Source of the DNA: Amoebophrya sp. AT5.2
Taxonomy: Eukaryota > Sar > Dinophyceae > Syndiniales > Amoebophryaceae
DNA: 20,431 nucleotides
NCBI GenBank assembly: GCA_005223375.1
Contig: RXOD01004562.1
Location: 1-20,431, forward strand
Reading direction: 5' to 3'
Position 1 is the stretch's first letter. Each line of letters starts with the position of its first letter. The notes beneath the pieces are model-generated. The model was given only the letters and a program-made list of their open reading frames with translations. It was not told the DNA's origin and searched no databases. Made by a program: the position numbers and the translations under genes. Below are positions 9,072 through 18,485 of the stretch, one piece after another.

Positions 9072-10667
9072 TCAGATTTGGATTTCTACCTGGCCTTTCG
9101 CATCCAAAACGATCCCGTTGGCAAAGGCCCCCGTCCCCATCTCCTTCAAAACATGTTCCGGGAGCTCGACTAGCGGCGCCCGTTTGTCGGCTGCCTTTAC
9201 TGTTGGAGACGACACCGCCAGCGCACAATCCACTTCAAAGCCCAGCGCATCAGAAAAGCCGTGCGGAACTATTGCGATGTCTTTCTGCGCCGCGAGGCGT
9301 TGCAATCTGCGCATCACTGAAATGCCCCCCACGATTGTCGCGTCGGGCTGGATGATGTCAACGGCTCTCTCGTTGATCCACGGCACGAATTCTTCAAATC
9401 CGAGAAGCGCCTCGCAGCCAGCCAGATTGAGTCGGCTTCCGCTGCTCAAGAGCCTCGCCCGGCAGTTGCTGTAGTCGGTTGGTGAGGCTGTCGCGGGCAA
9501 CGGCTCCTCCAGCCAGTGATAATTGGATTTCTCGAGAGCCCCCACCAGCTCGTAGAGAAACCGCCCTCTGTTCTTTTTCGCGCCAGCATCCTCTGGCATT
9601 TCTGGCAGGCCTCTCCAGCCGTGTTGGAACCCCATTGCGTCACACATGAGGAGAAAGTCGGCGCCACGCTCCGCAACCGCTGCTCGGGCCCACGCGAACG
9701 GCTCCATCGGATCCAAATTCTCAGCCAAAATTTCTTCCCGCAACTGTAGCTCTGCGGGTGTTGAAAAGTTTCCGAATGGCCGGTCGATGTATACCTTAAC
9801 TGCTCGAAAACCTAATTCGATCAGCGCGCGCAGCTTCGCTTCCGTCGCTTCTTGTAAGCGCTGTCGCTGGGACGAAAGAGGGACTCGCGCTGATAAGCTG
9901 TAGTAGGGCAGCAAAGCAGTGCAGTACGCTTGACACAATTTCTTCGCTGTAGTTCCCAAGGCCGGCGATAGTGAAGTCGGAGCGCCCGCAGTGTTGGTTT
10001 CAATCAGAAGCCGACCCAATGTTTTTCCCGAGCACCGCGCCAGCAGCGCCCAAAGCGCCGAGTCGATGGCCGATATCGCAGAAGAAATTTCCGTTAGAGA
10101 GAGGTCCGGGCAGGCGCGGCAAAGGGCCGCAAGAGAAGGCGGCAGCCGTGGTGTGCCCGAATTTGTCTTTTGACCTACTTGGCCGCCGCCTCCTCGAGCG
10201 GAATGCTCTTCCAGCCACGGATTCCAGTCTTCTACCGACTCCACTCCGGAACTCGTCGAGGCGTCTTCTGCGCCAACGAGTTTTTTTGGTCTTCCGGCAT
10301 GCTGCAAAGCCTGCTGAAGTTTTCGCGCCGAACGAGACAATGCTTCTCTCACGCCACCGTCGAGCGAGTGGTGTTGTGTCCCTTCGTCACCAAATAGAGC
10401 GATCAGCACACGGTTTCCCGTATCCGCAGCGCAGTAGCCGCAGCCGAACACGATAGCCTCCTTGTCGGCCCCAGACGCGATGCGGCAATGAGAGAACGGC
10501 TTCTGTACTCCTGGACCCCAAGCGACTGGGGGCCGCGCTTCGAAGGAGATGGAAGTTTTCGCGTCGACGGTACAGAAACCACGGGGGCCCGCATGTCTGT
10601 CGGCGTGCTGGATGACATGCGGCGCCCTTGGGCGCGCAGTAGTGACGCGGCGCAGGAAGCCTGTCAT
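9072..10667 (-). CDS. enolase-superfamily enzyme, mandelate racemase/muconate-lactonizing type
   Basis: Intronless, 531 residues from ATG at 10667 to TGA at 9072. Enolase-superfamily enzymes abstract a proton alpha to a carboxylate using a metal-stabilised enolate. The barrel shows AVKVYID with Lys291 (the usual second Lys is Tyr293), then metal ligands Asp343 (LLMCDAMGF), Glu388 (HWLEEPLP) and Glu419 (LAGCEALLGF). The Asp442 (IIQPDATIVGG) and His469 (IAIVPHGFSDALGF) pair is typical of the mandelate racemase subgroup, whose members include acid-sugar dehydratases and racemases. The substrate cannot be assigned. The first 40 or so residues (MTGFLRRVTTARPRAP) are basic and free of acidic residues, like a mitochondrial presequence. 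Residues about 130-180 form a Gly/Ser-rich insert in the capping domain. The frame continues upstream to a GTG at 10724, but the first ATG is 10667. The family is most familiar from bacteria and fungi, so lateral origin is possible. Confidence 0.9.
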   Translation of the reverse strand: MTGFLRRVTTARPRAPHVIQHADRHAGPRGFCTVDAKTSISFEARPPVAWGPGVQKPFSHCRIASGADKEAIVFGCGYCAADTGNRVLIALFGDEGTQHHSLDGGVREALSRSARKLQQALQHAGRPKKLVGAEDASTSSGVESVEDWNPWLEEHSARGGGGQVGQKTNSGTPRLPPSLAALCRACPDLSLTEISSAISAIDSALWALLARCSGKTLGRLLIETNTAGAPTSLSPALGTTAKKLCQAYCTALLPYYSLSARVPLSSQRQRLQEATEAKLRALIELGFRAVKVYIDRPFGNFSTPAELQLREEILAENLDPMEPFAWARAAVAERGADFLLMCDAMGFQHGWRGLPEMPEDAGAKKNRGRFLYELVGALEKSNYHWLEEPLPATASPTDYSNCRARLLSSGSRLNLAGCEALLGFEEFVPWINERAVDIIQPDATIVGGISVMRRLQRLAAQKDIAIVPHGFSDALGFEVDCALAVSSPTVKAADKRAPLVELPEHVLKEMGTGAFANGIVLDAKGQVEIQI

Positions 10668-11570
10668 CGAGGCCGTCCGTTGCTGTTTTTTTATATCTCG
10701 ACCTAAGTAGTAGTCTCTTCGCACCCGCCCAACAGAACAATATTATTATCAGAACCTTCACTAGGTCTTCTCTTTCATGCTTACGAGCCCACAACCGGGG
10801 CGATGCCGTGTCAAGCTCGAGGCTTGCGCGCATGCACTTGCGCTAGCATCGGCACTTCGAAAAATACTGCGAGTGAAGTGATCGCTAACGCAGTCCGAAC
10901 CGTGAGAAATCACAACCGTAAAGATCTGCTCGGCGTTTAAGTTCGGCAGCCTCTGCTCTGATACCCCAGCGGCGCCAAAAAAGAAGTCTTTGGTTACTGT
11001 CAGCTGCCGCCTAGGGTCACGGGTTGCATCTTAGCATCACTGGACCGGCGCACCAACCACTCGCGCTCAACTCGCGCGCTATCATTTGTTTCCAAAAAAT
11101 CACTGGCAGTATCCACTGCTGTTCTGACGATTTTAATCTTGCGGCGGTAACCGCCTGAGATTTCCCGTCTTCTTCCTATGTTGCGCTGATGTTGTTGTAT
11201 TGTCAGCGGCCTGGCGGCTCTAGGCCGCGCCTGTACTTCCAGTGGTTCCCTCCTCACCACTTCTCGCCACTTCTCCCGTTCCTGGGCGTCTCTGCGTTCT
11301 CCCCCTGTTATTCCAAAAGCCCAGCAACACTCTCCCCAGGTTCTTGCAGCCCTGCGCTCCTTCCCGTCCCTTTTTCCTCCGCGCCAATCGACGACGGAAC
11401 TGCGCCCATTTTTGGACTGCTGCGCCTGTTCGGGGGGATCCCATAGATGCCGACGCGCGGCCCCGCGCAACTGACCCGCTCACGCTGTGGCTGCGGTTCC
11501 GCCTGCTACTCTTTTCCAGAGGTGGCAGGCGCTGCTTCAGGTGCTCAGCTCGCGCCTGCTTGATGCAGTT

Positions 11571-11618
11571 CATTTGTGTGAATATGTCCGGCCGCGCGGC
11601 GTTGCAGTCCACTAGTAC
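11571..11618. repeat. 48-bp duplicated unit, copy 1
   Basis: CATTTGTGTGAATATGTCCG and the 28 bases after it match positions 11730-11777 at 40 of 48 positions without gaps. The start-to-start distance is 159 bp, a multiple of three. On the minus strand it reads QVLVDCNAARPDIFTQM. Confidence 0.8.
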
Positions 11619-11729
11619 CTGCCGGGCTTTACTTCGAACCCAACGCAATAGAGCAGCTGCGTGTAGAACTGCGCCACACCTGTGCGCTAGCCTTTTTCTT
11701 TTAGAGCGCGCGTGGGCGTGGCGACCTTT

Positions 11730-11777
11730 CATCTCCGTGAGAATGTCCGCCCGCGCGGAGTTGCAGTCCACCAGTAC
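11730..11777. repeat. 48-bp duplicated unit, copy 2
   Basis: Second copy of the unit at 11571-11618. On the minus strand, in the same open frame (11220-11816), it reads FVLVDCNSARADILTEM. The two copies therefore look like repeats of about 53 residues in a possible repeat protein. The substitutions fall at first as well as third codon positions, so they do not clearly prove coding. Confidence 0.8.
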
Positions 11778-12170
11778 AAATCGGATCGCTGCTTTTTTCC
11801 CTCGGCTGAACCCCACGCGGAGCTGGAGCGCCTCCGCGCAGTGCTTGCTCGTGATCTGCTCGAGAGGCCCGCCGCTGGTAGTCGGGAGGGCCGTAGAAAG
11901 CCGCGCCCTCGGACAGGACTGGGGAGAGATGGCTCGCGTGCTTTACCTCCTCGGTAGACGTGGGCCCGAGTCGTGCTTCGCGCCTCTAGCGTCGTCGCTG
12001 CCCCAGGGGCTCTCGCCTGCTGTTCGTCCTCGTCGCTGAAAGTTAGGAAGCGACCGCCGCTGGGGAAAGCGCGACCGCCGAAAAAGACGCGGCGCTGACT
12101 TTTCGGGCCTGGCTCCAGCACTGTACGCTATTTGTTATCCCACCGCGCACACCAAAGCCAGAACCGCAGG

Positions 12171-12218
12171 CGCGTCCACATCTTCAGCATCTACGCCGTC
12201 GGCGAGGACGTGGACGCG
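12171..12218. repeat. inverted repeat, 9-bp perfect stem
   Basis: CGCGTCCAC at 12171-12179 and its exact complement GTGGACGCG at 12210-12218, with a 30-base loop. The loop contains a smaller CGCCGTCGGCG palindrome. Role unknown. Confidence 0.6.
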
Positions 12219-14070
12219 TCTGGCTTCTCATGCTCGTTGCTGCAGCACGGCCGTACGTGCGCCATCCTTGACATCATTTTTTATACGGTTCCAGCTGGTG
12301 TTTGGAATTCTTTTCCGTCACAATGGATCGGCATCGTCGGTCACAGACAGACGGATCGCCAACCTCCGCGTACAGGTGCTGAGACGGTAGACGCGGACAC
12401 CACGTCTTTTTTTTTTGTTTTCGTCGTCCGCGTCGCTCCGAACACTCGGGGTGGGCATTGTCATGGAGTCGATCGGAATCGGATGTCAGGTACAGGTCGT
12501 GGAGAGCGAAATTATTACTTCTTATGTGTTGCGTCGCCGTTGCGTTCTTTCATTACCTGGGTACATTTTTTTACGTTTGGCGCTGCCGAAAGTGCTGCGC
12601 ACCAGCCACTTTTCCATCCTTCCTCTTGTCGTGGTCCATGCAGCTACAGGCTTCGCTGGCGTCCTTGTGAAGAATAAGAATAGTCGTGAAGGAGCAAGTT
12701 CTTCCGGAATATGTGGTCGTTAGATCTGGGCATTGTTCAGCGCATGCGCATCCAACTACAAACTCGGATCCTAATTTTTTATTTTCCCCAATACAACACA
12801 TTCTAGTAGTGGCTCGCTTGTCGAAATACAGCCAGAAGCATTGTAGTTTTCCTCGCAGCATACAGCTTTCGAACTTAAAGTACAACCGACACTGATCCGC
12901 ATTATCCTGAGCAATTTCCCAGAGGCCGGCATCAAGAGGCCCTGATGATTGGGTACGTAGGTCATCAACGAACCAACTATCCATCGTAGTCGCCGGCTGC
13001 GCTTAAAAATTTCGGCAACAGAAAGCTGTCTCGCCGTTTCGAGAGGGGGGACCGCGCCCTCGGCTTTGCGAGAGTCAGCCCGTCGAATCGAGATCGACTT
13101 CGACATCGACTCGCTCTTCGACTATAACTTGACTTGTCGTGACTTGATATAAGAGACTCAGAGGTAGTGGAATAAGAATGAAAAAGAATAACCCGTCTAT
13201 ACTGGAGGTCGTGAGCTGATAGGTAACATTGATGTGCGCGATCTGCCGATGATGCTGAAAATTCCAATCGGAAATACCGGCTACCGATTCGATAAATGGG
13301 GTCGTGTCGCTGATAAATAGATTTGCATGTGCCGCGAAGAAAAAAGCTGCCAGATGAAATAGAAGCACCCGAAAATACAGCCTAGGTACATCGCCGTGCA
13401 GCTACCGAGAGGCGTGGGTAATCGACGTTGTCGAGGGTACGGGGTGTAGTCTGCTGCTGGCCCGCGCGAAGATAGGAGTGGAGGTTCATATTCTTATACG
13501 GTCACACTGTACAGGATTTTGCGACGCTTGTGTCGTCTTTCGATCGAGAACGAGCCGGTAGTGGGTCACATAATTTCGTCTCCGCCGGTGCTACAAATTC
13601 TTAAATTGCACGATTCCTAAGACCACGATCAAACTACGTTTCGGTTGCCGTCTGTAAAAGACGCTATTCTACTCGATGCAAACATTTACGTAAAAATCGG
13701 TGGCCCGCAATTTCGTGTCTCCACAGTTGCGCCGCGCCAGGTCTTTCGTCCTCGGTACCGGTCTAATACTATCCCCACACATGAACGACCACTGAGGATT
13801 TGTATACCCCGATCGAAAACGCAAGAACGGCTTCAAAACTACTACCAGCGGTCGTTCTTTGCACGAACTCATAGGCTTTCTCAAACTTTCTTCAACCCCG
13901 ATCTCCTGGCGGCGATCCAGTCAGCAGCAGCAGCAAAACCCGGACCTTCTAGCGTTCAGCAGAAAAAGAAATCGACGTCGTCGCCACCCGTGAAGCACAC
14001 TCTTCGGCCAACCGCCAACGCGAGCTGGTACCCGAGCTATTACCGACGAACAAGAAATGCATGCGGTTGT

Positions 14071-16652
14071 TTACGACCCGGCGCTAATCGCCGGCGTTGC
14101 CGATGTGTCCCTGTTGTCGTACATTTTCTGCAGCTGCTCCCACATTTGCTTGCTTCTGTCCGCCTTCTGGTTTGCTTCGTCCATCTGGGCGCGGTTGTTC
14201 GCGCTGCACTCGTCAAACAGAGGCGGATCCGCCTCCATCAACAGCTTCAAAACGTTGAACGTCAGCCCGTGGACCTGGTGTTGGAGTTGGAGTTAGTTTA
14301 GTAGCTTACAGAGAAAGAGCGAAGTAATTGCGAAATAGTTGTAAAGAGCCAAGAGCTCCTGCTCGTGTAGCTCAACCGACTACTTAGTAGAAAATCTCAG
14401 TCCGACGAAGCGAAATTGATCTTTTCCCGTGATGAATCTCGGACGAAACGCAAACGACGAAAGAGGAAGTAAGTAGAGAAAAGTAGGCACGTGAAGTACC
14501 GCTGAGTTCCAATGCTTTTTTGAGGTGTTGTAGAGCGCGCCGAGGACGATGGGGAACAGCTCTTTTCGGTTGCTATTTATCAGCTTCACGATGTAGTCGT
14601 TGTTCCACAGGAACAAACTCCTCTCCGCCACCTGGAAATGCGGGCAGTCGATACCTGTGGTCAATGGTAATGGTGAGAATTGCAAACGGAATCAAAGATC
14701 GGGGACGTGGTGCCGATTCGCGAGTGGAAGTTTATCAGAAGCAGACGCATGCGCTGGAAGCGAAGAAATGCAACAATTGATTTTTTTCAAATAAGTAGCT
14801 GCATCAATCTGACGCGGTGTAAGTAAGTACAGATGGCCACTCGCTTGAAGAGCTGCTTTTGTATCGCCTGGAACTCGGGTGGCTGGACGAGCTCCAGAAT
14901 CTCTTCCAGTTCGTTCAGATACAGAATCTGCTTGCTCGTCAGGCTCACCGGCCAGAACTTCAGCATGCTCACGACTATGTCTATCGCTAGCCTCGGATCC
15001 TTCTCCACGAATTGGGTCATACCTGGGCCGATTTTGTTTTTGATCCGATGGCGTTTACAGTGACGGCCGCAGAGGTCCTGTTCCACAACCAGGGCACTTG
15101 TTTCCCCCCAGCACACCAGAAGCAGGACACAACTAGCTGCTTCTGCTACGGTGTACTACTACTAGATACTGAGACCCTTCTAGCAGCTGAACAAGTAAAA
15201 AATTCAAAAGGCAGCCTGGAGGTACAGTAGCTGAGCTGCTGGTGGAAGCTTGCGAGCGACTTCACTTTGTGGAGGGGGATGAGCGCGCGCACTAGGAAGT
15301 CCTTGTGCTCGTCCTTGAGCGGTAGCGCAAACCCGTTGATGATGGAGCCGAGGATCTCCAGCAGCTCGCCGACGCCGTTGTGCATCTCGCTCTCGTATAT
15401 CACCTTGAAAAAGACGTGCTGTATCGCCCGCCGTATGAATGACCGCAGCGCCATGAACTTCCCGTATCTGGTGGGAAGTTTCATTTAAACAACATTTGTG
15501 CAGATTTAGTAAACCCTCCGTTCCCCCCGTGCTTGTTCATCTTGGCGAGACTTCTAGTTGTTCAAAGAATGAGTTAAAATTCTAGGTACACTCGATGGAG
15601 GATGGTCTTGAGGTAGTCCCGTTCCCGGCAATCCTCGGAATCGAACAGCTCCAGCAGCTTCAGCACAAAGTTTGCGTCCACGAACCTCTTCGCTATCTTC
15701 GGATCCACGTCGTTGCTTACTATGAAACGCAGGAAGAATTCGTAGACCTGCGGGAAGATGGTCGAGGTCGTCCCTTCAAATTAGCAACGCGGAAAAGAAG
15801 TTGACTGATGCATGGTCGCGCGAAAAGGAAAAAAAAAGAAACGTACGATCTGCAGATGTGGCCAGGCCGAGTCGAGTTGTGGCTCGTCGTCCTCCGGGTC
15901 GTATATCCGCATGATCGTGCGATTGTTGGCGGGCAGCGACCGGAAAATGTTGGCTGCCACCATGTTGACCACGTCCTCCATTATTGACTCCGTAAAACAG
16001 TTCCGCGTGTTGTTGATGTACCTGGTTAGAATTTGAAATGGATTGGACGCCCTGTCTATGTATCGAGAGGAAAGGCACATGTCGCACCCCTAGTGTGAAC
16101 GAGGCAGGCGGTATTTGTTTCTGTTCTTGGTTGGACGAACAACGAAGAAGGAAGGCGGATATTGGTACTCGACTATCTCCAACAGCGCCTGTCGCTTGGC
16201 TTCCTTTTCCTTCGGGTTCGCCTCGGAGTGAAAATCAAAGACCGCGCTACAGGCCGCCAGTTTTCTCCTGAAAAGCTCGCCGCGCTCGCTCACGGCCGTT
16301 TCTCGCAGCGTCGGCATGCTCCCAAAAACCGTTGCCGGGTCTGCGTGGGTCCAGAAGTTGTGTCGACTTCATACAATTGTGTCGCACACATTTCGGATGC
16401 AGAGACGTTGCCCACGTTGCACATGCAAATTATTTCATCCTGAGACTAAACTGGTGGTGGCCACTCTCACTGGCTGTATTTCGATTTAAAAAAAGAAGCC
16501 AAGAACGGGGACCATAGAGCTCCTGTACCTCCTGACGCTGGTCGGGAGCTGCCGGGCTTTGCCGCCGCCTTCCCCGTCTCCTTCCTGGATGGCGGGGCCC
16601 TCTTACCCTCCTCGTTGCCCATCCGCCTCTTCACCGTCTGTATCAACTTCAT
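14071..16652 (-). CDS. PP2A regulatory subunit B56 (B'), complete, eight exons
   Basis: Exons 16652-16529, 16340-16169, 16021-15847, 15747-15590, 15467-15226, 15022-14831, 14654-14500 and 14274-14071 join in frame to 473 residues plus TAA. B56 subunits direct protein phosphatase 2A to substrates, often through LxxIxE motifs. The HEAT-like repeat core is intact: [78 protein letters not shown] [26 protein letters not shown] [19 protein letters not shown]. Residues expected to line the LxxIxE groove are kept: His208, Arg209 and Tyr211 (LHRVYGKF), Arg218 and His276 (PLHKVKSL). The ends are short: a basic N-terminus and a C-terminus that stops soon after the KMYDN helix. Introns are 188, 147, 99, 122, 203, 176 and 225 nt, phases 1, 2, 0, 2, 1, 1, 0, all GTAC...CAG. 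An in-frame TAG at 16697-16695 fixes the start at 16652. Confidence 0.95.
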
Positions 16653-18485
16653 TGTCGCGGCGTGGTCGTGTTTCTTCGAAGCCACCGCCACGCCCTAGTT
16701 CCTAGAACCCGTGCAATCGCCTCTTGCGCGAGTTCAAGCCCGCAGCAGTCACGATTGCTTCAGAATTTCTCTTCGGACGCCGGGCGGGCCGGGATCGAAC
16801 AGGCGAGAAGTGGTTTACTTCTGCACGAAAAAGCCGCAGGCCTGCTGGTCTGCGTGGGCGTTGCGATTGCGCGACCACGTCGACGTCGGATGGTTTCGAT
16901 AGCGCCCGAACGTCGTGCTACCCGCAAAAACCGGCACTGAGAAGTCGTGTGACGTTGCTGCAAAGGGAGAGATTCCTGACAACTACTTGCTCCGCCCGCA
17001 GCTGACTGTTTGTCTCTCGATGGTCGGCGAGCGGACGCGACTGCTTCCTTGACGTCGGCTGGAGGGGGAAGTTGTATGCCTCCCCGAAACTACTTCCCGG
17101 TGTCCCTGTCCCTGCAAGGCCAGTTCCCGATGACTTCCGGTTCTTTCCCCTAGCGTCGTTCGTGCGGCAATAACTCCGCCTGTTCGTCCCCTGCTCTAGA
17201 GGTGTTTACCCGAGACGAAAGCGGGGGCCGCGGCGTGCGGCTCGCCTGAGACCAGGGGCCCCCCCGGAGCGAGCGTCGTCGCGAAAGTCATGTCGAATCT
17301 GTACTCAAACTCAATCAAGCAATGCTGGCCCCAAAATGCAATCCTCAATTCCGAGCCACGACTACTGTGTACAAGCGCCCGTGAGTTCGGTCTTTTAACA
17401 TTCATCCGACGAAAACTCACTCTCCGCGCCCATAACCAAAGGTACAAACTTTAATCGCGCCATTCTCTCCCGGCTTCGACAAGGTCAATGCCTACCCCTG
17501 CCGGGGCAGGTGTATATGTATCCAGAAACAGTATGCGCGGGCGATTGTAAATGTACTCGTACTATTTAGGCGAGTACAATAACTGCACTTCCGCTTTTGT
17601 CATAAATCATTATCCCGCGCCACACGTTTTAGCCTGCATTGGTGAACGCCAGAAGAACCGTAAGTTTCAGGTACTTACTTAAAACACCAGAGCTTCGATC
17701 AGCGCCCTTTCTGGGCGGCCGCTACCTTGCTTGCCGCCTAAATTTTCTGAGCTCGAAGAAGACTAGCTCGCCTGATAGATTCTTCATCTTCTTAGGAATA
17801 AGAGCCCGAACGGAATTTTTTGTAGGAAGAACAAGAGTTAGAAGAGAAGCTCGCTGGTTAGTGCAAAACACTGAGCACAAAAAAACTCCAAAATAAAGCT
17901 AAGTAGACTGAAGAAAGTGCAGTGGTCCTGGTGGCGCGGGCGGACGTTTCAAACCAACCGAGTGCCATCAAAGTAGTTCTGCGCTAAAGCGCGGCTGATT
18001 TCAGAAATTTCGTCGCTCTCATCCCAGGGATGCTGTGAAGATTTCAGAAAAAAGATCGCGATCGGAAAGTGATCCGCCACTTGTAAGTGCAGCTGCCAAT
18101 CGGCAGAGCCTTATGCGAACACGCTCGCTTCTTGCTACAAAGCTCTTGGCGCAAAGAAAACATGCCTGAGCGCCCCACGTAAATCCTATGTTGTCGTCGT
18201 TCGAAAAAGATCGCTAGGTGGGATGATGGTGTACCCTAGTACTCGGTCTCTTGTGTCCGTGTCGTAGTCGAGCCGCTGCACGAGGCAGTCGCAGCTTGAT
18301 CAGAGAACCTATCCCTTTTCAAGAGCGCCTACGAGGACTTCCTCGAATGGGGACAAATTTCAGTTCCTTCAAAATCAAATCTTCAGATGTAAAATCAGTG
18401 TCGTCGCATTGTCTTCGGCGAATTGCTTATTTCATCTCCGTGCCCAGTCCCCGAAGCAAAACCACAACCGGTTTATCCAATCGCT
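16653..18485. other. 1.8 kb intergenic, no supportable gene
   Basis: Lies between the B56 start and the RAD50 stop, so it should hold the B56 promoter and the RAD50 3' untranslated region. Open frames such as plus 17639-17896 and minus 17196-17447 are short and unrecognised. The visible structure is limited to two small palindromes, near 17494-17510 and at 17552-17578. Confidence 0.5.
17552..17578. repeat. hairpin-forming inverted repeat, 8-bp stem
   Basis: TGTACTCG at 17552-17559 pairs exactly with CGAGTACA at 17571-17578 across an 11-base AT-rich loop. About 55 bases upstream the sequence CCTGCC-GG-GGCAGG is another near-perfect palindrome. Either could be an RNA structure or chance. Confidence 0.6.

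Larger units (their letters stand above)
10668..14070. other. 3.4 kb without a supportable gene
   Basis: Holds the 5' flank of the enolase-type gene and the 3' flank of the B56 gene. From about 11000 to 12120 the DNA is GC-rich and both strands stay open by composition (plus 11242-12039, minus 11220-11816, minus 11729-12121). It contains the duplicated 48-bp unit listed below. A plus-strand frame at 12132-12677 and minus-strand frames at 12571-13368 have no family I recognise and no clear start or splice structure. Near 13080-13125 there is low-complexity DNA built on TCGAC. A fast-evolving or multi-exon gene could be hidden here. Confidence 0.5.

Noticed and set aside
11242..12039. 265-codon plus-strand open frame
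   Set aside because: It overlaps open frames on the other strand in GC-rich DNA and has no recognisable family. Its opened state is explained by composition.
12132..12677. 181-codon plus-strand frame
   Set aside because: It has mixed composition, no family, no clear hydrophobic or catalytic pattern, and the opposite strand to every supported gene.
13075..13368. Minus-strand frame with a signal-peptide-like start
   Set aside because: The frame begins at GTG with an upstream in-frame stop and no ATG before the hydrophobic segment. Its end is a low-complexity TCGAC repeat.
16785..16810. tRNA-like T-arm (GTTCGATCCC on the minus strand)
   Set aside because: The flanking bases do not form the T stem, and no acceptor stem or A box can be found at the right distance.
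17639..17896. 85-codon plus-strand frame downstream of RAD50
   Set aside because: It is basic and unrecognised, lies on the strand opposite to all supported genes, and has no supporting context.
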